Source: Methanosarcina barkeri 3
GTDB lineage: Archaea > Halobacteriota > Methanosarcinia > Methanosarcinales > Methanosarcinaceae
NCBI RefSeq assembly: GCF_000970305.1
Contig: NZ_CP009517.1
Coordinates: forward strand, 2,790,001-2,854,000
Direction of reading: 5' to 3'
DNA length: 64,000 nt
In this document: positions 17,039 to 26,265 of the stretch, one piece after another
How the letters are laid out: each line of letters starts with the position of its first letter
Position numbering within the stretch: the stretch's first letter is position 1
Made by a program: the position numbers and the translations under genes
The notes under the pieces: model-generated
What the model was told of the DNA's origin: nothing
The model's input: only the letters and a program-made list of their open reading frames with translations
The model's database searches: none

Positions 17039-17215
17039 TTATATAATCCCAGCTTCACCTTCAAGCACTCCTTTCTTTAATTCCAGTGCTATAAATGTTT
17101 CAACGTAATGCACCGAAAGGATCTGTCATTCCCAGGGTATTTGCCTGCCTGAACCCTAATTTGGAATAGTATTCAGGATGTTCCAGCACTATTCTTGACA
17201 CTTTTATTTGATATA
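17039..17215 (-). pseudogene. Remnant of a GNAT acetyltransferase (frameshifted fragment)
   Basis: On the minus strand the frame through 17189 reads ...SRIVLEHPEYYSKLGFRQ and then ANTLGMTDPFGA. A one-base shift near 17110 lets the reading continue as HYVETFIALELKKGVLEG and then EAGII to a TAA at 17039-17041. The pieces match the C-terminal part of YhbS-like GNAT N-acetyltransferases (HPEYYxxLGF and a following FxALEL segment). The N-terminal two thirds are missing and a stop lies just upstream, so this is a decayed relic. Confidence 0.7.
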
Positions 17216-17451
17216 TCTATTAACAGTAGAGAACCTCAGCCCGGATTCTGGAAGGCTCTAATCAATATTGTAAAATTATTTTATAAAAATTATCTAACTG
17301 ATTACTGAGTCATATATTTCATTCAGTAGAATTTATATGGTTGAGAGATTCATTTAAAGAAAGTTTAAGGAAAAATCAATTTCATCCGGATCCATAATTC
17401 TACACTTCCTCCGGCCTTTCCCTATAAAATCTGTAAAAAGGAGTTCCGTTT

Positions 17452-18663
17452 ATGATTCCCCTTTTCAGTGCAGGAAAACTCGCGTTTGGAAGCATTAAAA
17501 GTGCAAAACTGCGTTCGACCCTAACAGTGCTTGGAATCGTCATAGGAGTTGCAGCCGTAATTGCAAATGTGTCTCTTGGAGCAAGCTTCAACCAGCATTT
17601 TACAAACGAAGTGACTAATATAGGCTCGAACTTCATTTATATTCAGGGGATGCAGCCCAAGCTATTTTATGACAATGAATTGAAGATCGTTGAGAACACA
17701 CCCGGAATCTTGGGAGTTTCTCCTTTGAAGTCACAAACTGCAGAAGTCACGTACATGTCCGAAACCAAAAATATTTTAGTGAGCGGAGTCGGTAAATCTT
17801 ATGATGAAGTGGCAAACACAAAGCTTCAGAAAGGAGACTTTATCACTGACAACGATGGGTACGTAGCGGTTATAGGGTACAAGGTTGCAAACGAGAAATT
17901 CGAAAGGAACATCTCGGCTCGGAATTCTATAAACATAACCTTCAGAGTCGGAGAAGATGAAAAAGTTACAAAGACCTTTAAAGTTAAGGCAATAATTCAG
18001 AACCCGGAAAACACTGTTATCCAGGCATATGACGATAACGAAGCCATTATTATCCCAATAGATATCATGAACGAGATTCTTGGTGAAAAAGATTATGGCG
18101 GGGCTTTTGCAATGGCTGATGACCCTGCAACGGTTAAGGAGACAGCTGATGAAGTTGACAAGCGCCTTGCCCGAAATTTCGGTATTTCCGAAAGGGAATT
18201 TGAAGATAAAGATTCGCGACCTTATTATCTCCTCAATCAGGCAGAAGTACTGGAACAGACGGATATGATGGCAGCAGCCCTGAGTTCTTTCCTGACAGCC
18301 GTTGCGCTAATCTCGCTGCTGGTTGGCTCTATAGGTATCATGAATATCATGCTCGTAAGCGTAACTGAAAGGACAAGAGAGATAGGAGTTCTCAAATCCC
18401 TTGGATTTACAGGCTTTGACATTCTTTTCCTTTTCATGGTAGAATCAATTCTGCTAGGAGTTTTCGGAGGACTCCTTGGTAGTACTGTAGGAATAGCAGG
18501 TGCGTATAGCGTTGAAACCCTCCTCAAACTGCCTGTCGTCTTTCCGTTCAGCCTCAGTGCAGCCGGGTTCTTCGTGGCTGTTTTCGTAGGCTTTGTCTCA
18601 GGTGTCTACCCTGCAAGAAAAGCCGCAAAAATGAAGCCAATAGACTCACTAAGGCACGAGTAA
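17452..18663 (+). CDS. ABC transporter permease, MacB/FtsX type
   Basis: 403 aa. An N-terminal helix (LTVLGIVIGVAAVIANVSLG, about residues 23-42), a large extracytoplasmic MacB periplasmic core domain (about 45-270), then three C-terminal helices around residues 280-310, 325-355 and 365-395 with the FtsX signature TERTREIGVLKSLGFTG between them. It ends VSGVYPARKAAKMKPIDSLRHE, typical of the family. Such permeases work with a LolD/MacB-type ATPase to export peptides or lipids or to transmit mechanical signals. No ATPase gene is adjacent, so the partner must be elsewhere. The ATG at 17452 follows an AAAAGGAG sequence with 7-base spacing. Confidence 0.88.
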   Translation: MIPLFSAGKLAFGSIKSAKLRSTLTVLGIVIGVAAVIANVSLGASFNQHFTNEVTNIGSNFIYIQGMQPKLFYDNELKIVENTPGILGVSPLKSQTAEVTYMSETKNILVSGVGKSYDEVANTKLQKGDFITDNDGYVAVIGYKVANEKFERNISARNSINITFRVGEDEKVTKTFKVKAIIQNPENTVIQAYDDNEAIIIPIDIMNEILGEKDYGGAFAMADDPATVKETADEVDKRLARNFGISEREFEDKDSRPYYLLNQAEVLEQTDMMAAALSSFLTAVALISLLVGSIGIMNIMLVSVTERTREIGVLKSLGFTGFDILFLFMVESILLGVFGGLLGSTVGIAGAYSVETLLKLPVVFPFSLSAAGFFVAVFVGFVSGVYPARKAAKMKPIDSLRHE

Positions 18664-18741
18664 AATTCAGCAAAAATTGAAATGAATAATCTAATTAAGA
18701 ATTCTTGACGGGTTTTTATCCAGTAGTTTATTTAATTCATT

Positions 18742-19587
18742 TTACCCGATTATTTTTCTGTCTTTATTTTTGACTTCCCCGCTGCCTGAAACCTGCATGT
18801 TGAACTCTTCCGGGTTCCCTCCATAGAATACATTTCCACTTCCGCTTATATTAGTGTCAAGTTTCCGGTTCGCGTAAACGTTTGCATTTCCCGAACCCCT
18901 GATACTTACTCTGGTCACCTCGGTCCTAAGTTCAGGGGCGTCAACATTTCCCGAACCTCCGATATCTATTTCGTGTGAAGAGGCATTGCCTTTCAGGAGG
19001 ACATTCCCAGAACCGGAAATCAGGCTCTTCAGAGAGCTGGTATTTGTCTCCAGTTCGATATCACCTGAACCTGTGATTGCGAGATCCAAGTTTTCGGAAT
19101 CAATTGGCGTAGATCCTATAATATCCCCAGAACCACTGAGGGAAAGGCTCCGGACTTTTTCCATCCCTGCATAGATCTTAATAGTTTTCTGAGGGCGGAT
19201 ACATTTTTTCGCACGAATTTCCAGAACTCCATTTTCTACATTGGTCTCTAGGAGGGGCAGGATGTTATCTTCTGCTTCGATTCTAAGGCTGCTGTTCCCT
19301 TGCTCTATAAATACATTTCCTGAAATACGTGAATCCAAACTGTGAAAAGGTTCAATACTGCGGGTTATAGTTTCCACATTTCCTGAGCCACGTTCGCACT
19401 CATATTCCGCACATCCGCTTTCAGCCATCACCGCAGCCAGCAACAGGATTCCCAGAAGAAAAACAGAAATCCCTGCATGCTTTGTTAAGTTCACTTTTCC
19501 TTTCATTTTCCCAATCGATATTTTTTTCCATCTTACTTTTCCTGCCCTCTCAAGCCATTTTTTCATTCCCTTCTCATTTCCGGTCAT
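18742..19587 (-). CDS. Putative lipoprotein with GIN (DUF2807) adhesin-like domain
   Basis: Up to 281 aa. A hydrophobic signal (ISVFLLGILLLAAVMA) ends at a lipobox-like ESGC, suggesting a lipid-anchored surface protein. The mature part is built of repeated SGSGxI/V motifs (LSGSGDI, ITGSGDI, ISGSGNV, IGGSGNV, IRGSGNA, ISGSGNV, VSGSGEV), which stack as a right-handed beta helix in GIN/DUF2807 proteins. Function is unknown; this family is widespread in Bacteroidetes and found in some archaea. The true start is probably an internal Met close to the signal (MKGKVNLTKHAG), since the first 27 residues are unusually basic. Confidence 0.8.
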   Translation of the reverse strand: MTGNEKGMKKWLERAGKVRWKKISIGKMKGKVNLTKHAGISVFLLGILLLAAVMAESGCAEYECERGSGNVETITRSIEPFHSLDSRISGNVFIEQGNSSLRIEAEDNILPLLETNVENGVLEIRAKKCIRPQKTIKIYAGMEKVRSLSLSGSGDIIGSTPIDSENLDLAITGSGDIELETNTSSLKSLISGSGNVLLKGNASSHEIDIGGSGNVDAPELRTEVTRVSIRGSGNANVYANRKLDTNISGSGNVFYGGNPEEFNMQVSGSGEVKNKDRKIIG

Positions 19588-19704
19588 ATCTCTATCTCCA
19601 TCATATCTTTGTCCCTTTTCCTTTGATATCGTTCCTTTCAGGCACCCTCATATCCTGATAGAAGTGAGGAGCAGAGTCATGGAGGAATACTCATAGTATG
19701 TTTG

Positions 19705-19781
19705 CTTCGAGGTTTTTATTCTAGCTCATTTTGTCTCCGGGTTTTAAAGAGCGGCATAAGAACTGATGCCTTACCTCGAAG
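19705..19781 (+). other. Structured intergenic element, 77 nt
   Basis: CTTCGAGGT (19705-19713) and ACCTCGAAG (19773-19781) are a perfect 9-bp inverted repeat. Inside, GGCAT (19753-19757) and ATGCC (19766-19770) form a second hairpin. The plus strand continues GTTTTTAA, like a terminator. It may be a small RNA or part of the upstream region of the DUF2807 gene. No tRNA features fit. The rest of 19588-20297 is AT-rich without recognisable genes. Confidence 0.4.
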
Positions 19782-20297
19782 TTTTTAACTGAATAATAGT
19801 AATAGACCCTCTTAGATTCGCTACCAAACTGGAACTTATTCCTCCTTTTTTCAGACAATTAACTAAGGTATTAGTTTCTCCAAAAAAATTACTTTTTCTT
19901 TTCAGGTTAAAATCCAATTAACCTTCCTAAAAACCGCAAATTTTATTGAAAAGTACTTATAATCCTCTTCTGGCTATGTATTATGAAGGCTCCGCTTATA
20001 CCACAAAACGAAGACTTAAACGAAGATTTCAAATAAAAATTGTTATCCAAAATATTAAACTTTTTGAGATGAGATCTTGCAGGCAAATACTTACAAGGAA
20101 CTCTGTCCAAAATACTGTTCTTTAGCTGTACTTTTACTGGCATAACTGTAAGTTACGTCATTACAGAAAGAAAGGAATTACAAGCCTTCTCTGAATGAAG
20201 AAGTCAAGAGAGAGTTAAAACTATATTTTTAAGGGATTTTAAGGGCATATAGCCTTAAATAGGCCAGATTAAAAGTATTGAGCATTCAAATCGGATT

Positions 20298-20746
20298 TTA
20301 ATGGAAAAGGAGCTTGGAAATTATGAAGACCAGGATAAAAAGTCCAAAACCCATCTGGATGAGTACTTTCCTACGCTCAATGGGCTCTTTTTTGGCTTTA
20401 ACCGCTCCGTAGCAGACCTGCCACAATTCGATTTCGAAGGGAAAAAACAGCGGCCACAAGTAGATCCAGCTTTGCAGGTTTCCTGTTAAGTACTGATAAA
20501 AGAGAACGAAGCCGAGCATATTGAGAGTCCAGCTTAAAGAAGCAAGCCATTCTCCGAGTTTACTGTCGGATTCCATAGCCGTGGAGAAGAAAAATATCCC
20601 CATTACTAGAAGATAAAAAGGTAGAGTAAACTTTCTAGGGTTAATTTGTTTAAAAACGATAACTGCAAAGGCTGCCGCAGCAGTATAAAGACAAATACAG
20701 CGATTATTATACTGTGGTCTTTTCTCCCTGTCAGATCCTCTCCCAT
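20298..20746 (-). pseudogene. Small multi-helix membrane protein gene, apparently frameshifted
   Basis: From the ATG at 20746 the protein begins MGEDLTGRKDHSIIIAVFVFILL. Around CTGCTGCGGCAGC (about 20675) a one-base frame change is needed to continue as AAAFAVIVFKQINPRKF and then TLPFYLLVMGIFFFSTAME. Joined, these give a smooth first membrane helix. The unshifted alternative (start 20756, 152 aa) has an implausible N-terminus, QYNNRCICLYT. The rest shows four to five membrane segments and no known domain. Either a real frameshift mutation or a sequencing error. Confidence 0.6.
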
Positions 20747-20896
20747 GCTGACCCAAACTAACAGGTTTATTCCTGAAACATTATTTATACCAATTATTAT
20801 ATAATTCTTTATAATTATAGTTTTTATTTCATGATTTTACTCTATAGTACGTAATTTATTATTTATTATCCGTGCACAATTATATACAAAGGGGGT

Positions 20897-21334
20897 TTGC
20901 AACTGGCACAGAAAATGGTTGAAAAATCTGAAGATGAATGGAAAAAAGTACTTACGCCTGAACAATATCATGTCCTGCGGCAGAAAGGCACGGAAAGACC
21001 CTTTTCCGGTAATCTGTACTATAATAAGGAAAAAGGAGTTTACACCTGTGCTGCATGCGGGCAAGAACTCTTTTCCTCGGGCACAAAGTTCGAATCCGGA
21101 ACCGGTTGGCCAAGTTTTTACGATGTAATTTCCAGTGACAAGGTAAGGCTTAAAGAGGACACTAGCTATTTCATGAACAGGATAGAAGTAGTATGCTCCC
21201 GTTGCGGAAGTCATCTAGGTCATTTATTTGAAGACGGCCCTGCACCAACTGGAAAACGCTACTGCATTAACTCCGTTTCTCTTAATTTCAAGAAAGAAGG
21301 GGAAGAAGGCAAGAAAAACGAAGAAAAAGAATAA
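20897..21334 (+). CDS. msrB: Peptide methionine-(R)-S-oxide reductase MsrB
   Basis: 145 aa if started at TTG 20897, 139 if at ATG 20915. Repairs the R form of methionine sulfoxide in proteins. It has the SelR fold with zinc ligands in two CxxC pairs (Cys51/54 CAAC and Cys100/103 CSRC), the ESGTGWPSF and [10 protein letters not shown] motifs, and catalytic Cys123 in [16 protein letters not shown] stretch ends at 20896, too near the TTG for usual spacing and too far from the ATG; a CTG at 20903 has ideal spacing. The basic Lys/Glu tail is poorly conserved. Not to be confused with the Msr regulators at 27-29 kb. Confidence 0.93.
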   Translation: MQLAQKMVEKSEDEWKKVLTPEQYHVLRQKGTERPFSGNLYYNKEKGVYTCAACGQELFSSGTKFESGTGWPSFYDVISSDKVRLKEDTSYFMNRIEVVCSRCGSHLGHLFEDGPAPTGKRYCINSVSLNFKKEGEEGKKNEEKE

Positions 21335-21419
21335 GAAGTTTTTTGTCAAGTGTTTTTTCAAAAAACTGATTCCAGGATTCGTAGATTTACATGTTTGGGA
21401 GAGGAGGGTAAGGTGAAAC

Positions 21420-21614
21420 TTGAAGCTAGAAAAAATACACGCCGAAATAATTGGATTCCTTATCTTCTTAATTTCCTATGTTTTATTTTTTAATGTATTG
21501 CTTTCCGTTAAAGGAGTAGAGCCCTCAATTTATGTTCCAGGGACGCTCATTTTTTCCCTCTTAGGATACTGGTTGGGGGGAATCCTATATGATAAGTACT
21601 CAAGACGGAAATAA
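21420..21614 (+). CDS. Small two-helix membrane protein, unknown
   Basis: 64 aa. Two hydrophobic segments (IIGFLIFLISYVLFFNVLL and a second, TLIFSLLGYWLGGILY) separated by a short loop, with a basic end KYSRRK. It starts with TTG at 21420 preceded by an extended purine site GGAGGGTAAGGTGA. No family recognised. It stands between msrB and the HAD gene in the same direction. Confidence 0.6.
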   Translation: MKLEKIHAEIIGFLIFLISYVLFFNVLLSVKGVEPSIYVPGTLIFSLLGYWLGGILYDKYSRRK

Positions 21615-21733
21615 AAAGAAAGTTCATCAAAAAATAGTAAACTACAACAGTTTAATATATATCTACATAGAGATTTTACTGAACTTCGATTTTTCATAAT
21701 ATTTATTATAGATTATAACAATCTATTGAATAG

Positions 21734-22378
21734 ATGTTAAAAGCAATAATTTTTGATGTGGATGGAGTGCTTGTGGACTCCATGCCTTTCCAGGCCGAAG
21801 CCTGGGTTAAAACCTTTAAGGAAGTTGGCATTAACATTACCAGGGAAGATATTTATGAGCTTGAAGGCTCAAACAACAAAAGATTAATTGAGTTAATTTT
21901 CGAAAAAGCTGGAAAAGAGCCTGAACCCTGGCATTTAGAGCAACTGCCTGAAAAGAAGCGAGAAGCCCTGGAATTTGACCGGATAAAGCCTTATGAAGGT
22001 ATTATGAATTGCCTTGAGGTATTGAAACGACACTTCAAACTCGCTCTGGTCTCAGGGTCACACAATGATACAGTAAACAAAATTGTTAATAAGTATTTTT
22101 CTAACTATTTTGATGTCATAATTACCGGGAGTGACCTTGAACGTGGAAAACCGAATCCTGACCCTTACCTCAAAGCCCTTGAGAAACTTGACCTGACAAA
22201 AAATGAGTGCATAGTAATTGAAAATGCACCTCTGGGGATAACTGCCGCCAAGAGAGCAGGGCTTTATTGTGTTGCAGTTGCGAGTATGCTTGAGCCTGAA
22301 AAGATAGAACATGCAGATCTCGTGCTCGAAAACCATGCTGCCCTTTTCAAGTACCTGAAAAGCCTCATTGAAAAGTGA
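21734..22378 (+). CDS. HAD-superfamily hydrolase, beta-phosphoglucomutase-like
   Basis: 214 aa. HAD motif I DVDGVLVDS (Asp8 nucleophile, Asp10 acid/base), motif II LVSGSHND near residue 97, motif III Lys in RGKPNPDP (about residue 137) and motif IV VIENAPLGITAAKRAG. The inserted cap (residues 17-80) is the helical type of the phosphoglycolate phosphatase/beta-phosphoglucomutase group. It probably dephosphorylates or isomerises a sugar phosphate or 2-phosphoglycolate; the substrate is not predictable. The ATG lies only 5 bases after AATAG with no strong ribosome-binding site, and a TATA-like ATTTATTATAG lies upstream. Confidence 0.88.
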   Translation: MLKAIIFDVDGVLVDSMPFQAEAWVKTFKEVGINITREDIYELEGSNNKRLIELIFEKAGKEPEPWHLEQLPEKKREALEFDRIKPYEGIMNCLEVLKRHFKLALVSGSHNDTVNKIVNKYFSNYFDVIITGSDLERGKPNPDPYLKALEKLDLTKNECIVIENAPLGITAAKRAGLYCVAVASMLEPEKIEHADLVLENHAALFKYLKSLIEK

Positions 22379-22407
22379 TTATGGTTTTTCCGGATTATTT
22401 TCTTCAC

Positions 22408-22533
22408 TCAGCCGGATTTGCAGAAGTATTGAAGAAACTGGAGAGATTTTTCACAAATTTTCCCTGTTAAAGTTTTTTCAAACATTTCTCTTACAGCGTG
22501 AGTCCCGTCCAGTTCTCTGGCAAGTCTTCGCAT
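22408..22533 (-). pseudogene. 41-codon ORF, possibly a gene fragment
   Basis: Reads MRRLARELDGTHAVREMFEK and then TLTGKICEKSLQFLQYFC to a TGA. The composition looks protein-like and unlike the surrounding AT-rich DNA, but there is no ribosome-binding site and a stop lies four codons upstream. It may be the end of a decayed gene. The rest of the gap 22379-23594 contains AT-rich sequence and the composite repeat at its right end. Confidence 0.25.
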
Positions 22534-23126
22534 CTCTTGTTTTTATTTCATTATCTTCCATCTTCGACAATTTCTCGAATAAATTCTAGAACAAGTTCTA
22601 GTAAGGCCTCCTGAGGTGTAGAATAACTGAATATTAGTAAAACTGATCACCTCAAGTGACTGTTCCATATACAACCATATATAGGAGTTCTTTTTTGAAA
22701 AAACAGGCTGAAATTCAGCATTAGAAATTATTGCAAAATTGCTGAAAAAGCCTCCATCTACAAAAACTTACTATCCTAAAACTGAGTTATGTTAAGAGTT
22801 CAAAATTAAAAGAAGAAAGAGTAACATGGGAGAGTTATTTAAACTCCTCATTGATGGCACGGTTTTTAGTCTGTTCGTATATTTTTTTTGTCCCACGCTA
22901 CTAACTATAGATAGTTCTCCCACATATATATGTTTTTTCTTTTTTTCTATATAATTATTAAATTGGATATATTTTTATTCCTTATGAATGTAATTTGTTC
23001 CTTATAATTAGTTTTACGATATTTAGACTTACACAACTTTATTTATTTTACGTATTAATTTATATTGTTTTTCTTTTTAATCAATTTATCAAATACCAGA
23101 ATAATTCGCCCTGCATTCTCAAGCGG

Positions 23127-23394
23127 TTTTTTGAAAAGACTTAATTGCAAGCCTTTTCAAAAAACTGCTTGACCGCAAGCCTTTTCAAAAAAGGCTTGAG
23201 CGAAAACCCCAGTAACATTTGGATTTGAGAGCCTTATCCCCTAACCCTATAGGCGTGATCACAAGCTTTTTCAAAAAAGGCTTGACCGAAAATCACTGCT
23301 AAATCTAAAACATCGCGACGGCGTGATCAACCGGCGCAACGGTTGCGGCCCAACGGTTGCGGGTCAACGGTTGCAGCCCAACGATTGCGGTATG
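23127..23394 (+). repeat. Composite palindromic repeat, copy 2
   Basis: A-type hairpins CAAGCC-TTTTCAAAAAA-GGCTTG, then CCCTATAGGCGTGATCAC, a second A hairpin, and a B module GTGATCAACCGGCGCAACG followed by GGTTGCGG repeats. The B module ends about 200 bases after the mtaB stop codon, on the mtaB 3' side. Confidence 0.85.
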
Positions 23395-23594
23395 ATCAAG
23401 TGGAGAAAGCTTGAGAGTATAAACGCTGTAAATTAAAAATGCAAGGTTCACATGCAAAGTTAAAGTGAGTTATACAGGAGCAGAGAATAGGAGGAAATAA
23501 AAATAGCACTCAAAAACAAACTAAAGACTATAAGAAACATTAAGATTTTGCTGATTTAAGACAACTTAAAAAAAAGAGAATCGGAGAGTTCGGC

Positions 23595-24980
23595 TTAGAA
23601 GCCGTAGTTCTCCGGCAGGAAGACTTTAACTTCACTCTTATATTTTGTAAGGCAGTCGTCCATGAACTTGTCCATGTCATCTGGAAGAGCTTCGAGAGAT
23701 GCTTTTGCGTCTGCGAGTGCTTTGGCTTCGAACCTGGAGAGCTCAAGCTTGCCAGCTGCACCTTCTTCGACAATGTTGCAGCATTCAACTGCAGCATTCT
23801 TTGCTCTGAGGTAGATGTTGTCTCCGTCCTTAACAATTGCCTGACCGACTCTGTATGCGTTGTCATATGCAAGCACATAGGCCTGGGGGTCTCTGTATCT
23901 GTCGGAGAGCATGAGAAGGTCCCTGAGAATCTTTTCGTTCTTGGTTTCAAGAGCGGTGTTCATGAGGGCACAGTCGTATGCAAGGGACTCGGACCAGCAC
24001 TGGACAGTTGTACCGCCGAATTCACCGTGATACTCAACAGACTCGTTGGACCAGCAGTCACAGCACTGCATAATGAGGTTACCCATTACGTCAGAGTGGG
24101 CGCAGGTTGAGGTCTTACCTTCCTGGGTCATTGGCATACCTGTGATGGCTTTGACAACGACGTTTTCATATCCGCAGTCCTTACCTGGACCAACAGCGCC
24201 GCTTTCGTATGCAACAAGGGATCTTGGAGCAGAGATTGCTCTTGCAAGGATTGCAAGGGTGTGTGCGAGGTTCTTGTCGAGCAGTCCACCGCCGATGAAC
24301 ATTGCGGTGTTTGCCTGGGCACAGTCTGTGTCACCTGCAGAAACAGTTCCGGTCTTCTTTGCAATTGCGGAGATGTCTGACCAGATGAGTTCCATGTCAA
24401 TGGAACCGAGACAGCCGATTGCGTAGAGCATACCAGCGATGTCGTTCCTAAGAACTGCATAGTCGAATACTTCCTTACCACCCATTGATTCAACGGAAAG
24501 CAGGTCAGCACCGGCTTTTGCGCATTCTTCGAAGGCTTCGAGGAAGACAGAGTACTTGTCGCCTCTGAGCTGGAGGAAGTCCCTGTTCTCACGGATGTCA
24601 CCGATTGTGTGGCGGAGTGCACACTTTATACCATATTCGTCATGGAACTCTTCCATGATGGTCTTCTGAGCGTGTGCAACTTCTGCTCCCCAGGAGGGGT
24701 TGTTGGACATCTGCTGAACGTGTTCGGTTTCGAGGATAACTGCTGGGAAACCAACCTGAACCATTCTTGACATAATGTCGGTTGTGATCCTCTCGTATTC
24801 TTTTACGAGTTTTTCTTTGGATGAACCGGCTTCAGGTCTAGGAGCGTAGTTAATTTCAGGAATTGTGTAACCTGCACCGATCTCGAGGTCGAGACCTGCC
24901 TTTACAGGATACTTGGATACGCCGAAAGTCATTTCGTCTGCGCTTGCGTATGCCATTGAAGTGTATCTTTTTGCTGCCAT
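23595..24980 (-). CDS. mtaB: Methanol:corrinoid protein methyltransferase MtaB
   Basis: 461 aa, full length. Transfers the methyl group of methanol to the Co(I) corrinoid of MtaC, the first step of methanogenesis from methanol; it forms a complex with MtaC. The zinc ligands known from Methanosarcina barkeri MtaB are at the same positions: Glu164 (LSVESMGG), Cys220 (SAGDTDCAQ) and Cys269 (VGPGKDCGYE). The gene starts 10 bases after the mtaC stop with a strong GAGGTGA site, so the two are translated from one operon mRNA. Codon use and G+C are higher than the surroundings, as expected for a highly expressed gene. Methanosarcina genomes usually carry several mtaCB copies; this is one. Confidence 0.98.
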   Translation of the reverse strand: MAAKRYTSMAYASADEMTFGVSKYPVKAGLDLEIGAGYTIPEINYAPRPEAGSSKEKLVKEYERITTDIMSRMVQVGFPAVILETEHVQQMSNNPSWGAEVAHAQKTIMEEFHDEYGIKCALRHTIGDIRENRDFLQLRGDKYSVFLEAFEECAKAGADLLSVESMGGKEVFDYAVLRNDIAGMLYAIGCLGSIDMELIWSDISAIAKKTGTVSAGDTDCAQANTAMFIGGGLLDKNLAHTLAILARAISAPRSLVAYESGAVGPGKDCGYENVVVKAITGMPMTQEGKTSTCAHSDVMGNLIMQCCDCWSNESVEYHGEFGGTTVQCWSESLAYDCALMNTALETKNEKILRDLLMLSDRYRDPQAYVLAYDNAYRVGQAIVKDGDNIYLRAKNAAVECCNIVEEGAAGKLELSRFEAKALADAKASLEALPDDMDKFMDDCLTKYKSEVKVFLPENYGF

Positions 24981-24990
24981 TTAACTCACC

Positions 24991-25767
24991 TCAGTGCTTG
25001 TGGAATTTATCTCTTAACGTTGCGACATCTTTGGTACCTGCGATGATTGCATCAGCAATCTTGGGGGCATCAGCGGCTTCTTCTCCATATACACCAAGTG
25101 CAAACTGAGATACGAAGTCCTGGTTAACTGCACCGCCACCGCATGCGAACGGAATCTTATATCCTTTCTCGAGGAGTTTGTCGTTAACTTCCTTGAATGC
25201 ATACATTGTGGTGGTCATGAGTGCAGTACCTGTGACCATAATTGGGTTGTTTTCAGCAACTGCCTTGAGAACTTCGTCCACAGGGACGTCCCTTCCGAGG
25301 TCAACCACATTGTAACCGTTTGCCCTGAGGAGAGCGGTAACGATGTTCTTTCCGATGTCGTGAACGTCACCTTCTGCAACATGGCAGACAACAGTTCCCT
25401 TGGTTACAGGAGCAGTTTCGGAGTTTTCCTTACAGAATTCGATACCTTCGAGCATGGCGTCAGCGGACATCATGACATTTGGAAGGAAAATGATACCTTC
25501 ATCATAGAGTCTTGTGACAACGCCCATACCGACCATGAGAGCGTCATCGATAAGTGCAATTGGGTCCTTGCCTGCATCGATTGCAGCCTGGAGACCTTCG
25601 ATAACGTCATCTTCTTCTCCTTCGAAGATGGCTTTTGCGATCGGATAAATCAGTTCGTCCTTAGGATAGATTTCTTCTGCGGCTTCTTCAGGCGTCATTG
25701 CCTTTTCCAGAGCCACATTGTATCTGGTTAAAATCTTTTTCAGACTTGCCTCTGTAAAGTCCAACAT
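24991..25767 (-). CDS. mtaC: Methanol corrinoid protein MtaC
   Basis: 258 aa. Carries the 5-hydroxybenzimidazolylcobamide that accepts the methyl group from MtaB and passes it to coenzyme M through MtaA. An N-terminal four-helix B12-binding cap (about residues 35-115) is followed by a Rossmann-like B12 domain. The DxHxxG cobalt-ligand motif is at residues 134-139 (GDVHDIGK, His136), followed by VTGTALMTTTM and GGGAVN loops. GGAGGT lies 9 bases before the ATG. The first gene of the mtaCB operon, it is preceded by a long structured leader and divergent from two Msr-type regulators. Confidence 0.98.
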   Translation of the reverse strand: MLDFTEASLKKILTRYNVALEKAMTPEEAAEEIYPKDELIYPIAKAIFEGEEDDVIEGLQAAIDAGKDPIALIDDALMVGMGVVTRLYDEGIIFLPNVMMSADAMLEGIEFCKENSETAPVTKGTVVCHVAEGDVHDIGKNIVTALLRANGYNVVDLGRDVPVDEVLKAVAENNPIMVTGTALMTTTMYAFKEVNDKLLEKGYKIPFACGGGAVNQDFVSQFALGVYGEEAADAPKIADAIIAGTKDVATLRDKFHKH

Positions 25768-26115
25768 ATTTTTAAACCTCCGTCTTGGTTTTTGGCAAAA
25801 AGGTCGTTACCGTTACCGGGTCTGCAGTCCCGGATATGTTCGGTGTCGTGAGGTTCCGGCTTTACCTCCGTGAAATCATTTCTTTCGAAGGTACTCAGCC
25901 CTGGAAAATCTACAGATAATCCATTCTATAGAATTCTATCTTCAGATTATCCTCAGGATCTACCAGCGAAAGAATTTTTTCTTTTCACCGGAACTTTTCC
26001 TTTTTGATTGATTTCGTGTCTGCTAATGCTGACACGCCTTTACAGCATTATTAGGGGAGATTATCACATATACCATAACCGATGGAAATTTTTTCCCGGT
26101 TTTTATAGTGCAATA
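25768..26115 (-). promoter_or_regulatory. mtaCB promoter and structured 5' leader
   Basis: The 270-310 bases before mtaC are richer in G+C than the region beyond and fold well. CGTGTC/GACACG (26015-26036, with inner GC pairs) would lie near the mRNA 5' end. GATAATC/GATTATC (25914-25951) encloses palindrome ATAGAATTCTAT. GAGGT/ACCTC lies around 25850-25878, and CCGGG/CCCGG at 25816-25833. Candidate TATA boxes on the minus strand are TATAAAAA (about 26104-26112) and GGTATATG (about 26067-26074). Long leaders and post-transcriptional control are known for mta operons of M. acetivorans. Confidence 0.6.
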
Positions 26116-26265
26116 TTGGGTCTAAAATTTTGAATCAATTGTGAAGCTTTTTACCCTGAAATTTTATGCGCTCATTTATCTAGAGATATTGATACTAAAT
26201 TTTTGAAGTGGAATTCAATGGTACAAGGTATCTGCCTTTCAAATGAGTGAGTTATTAGAACAAGC

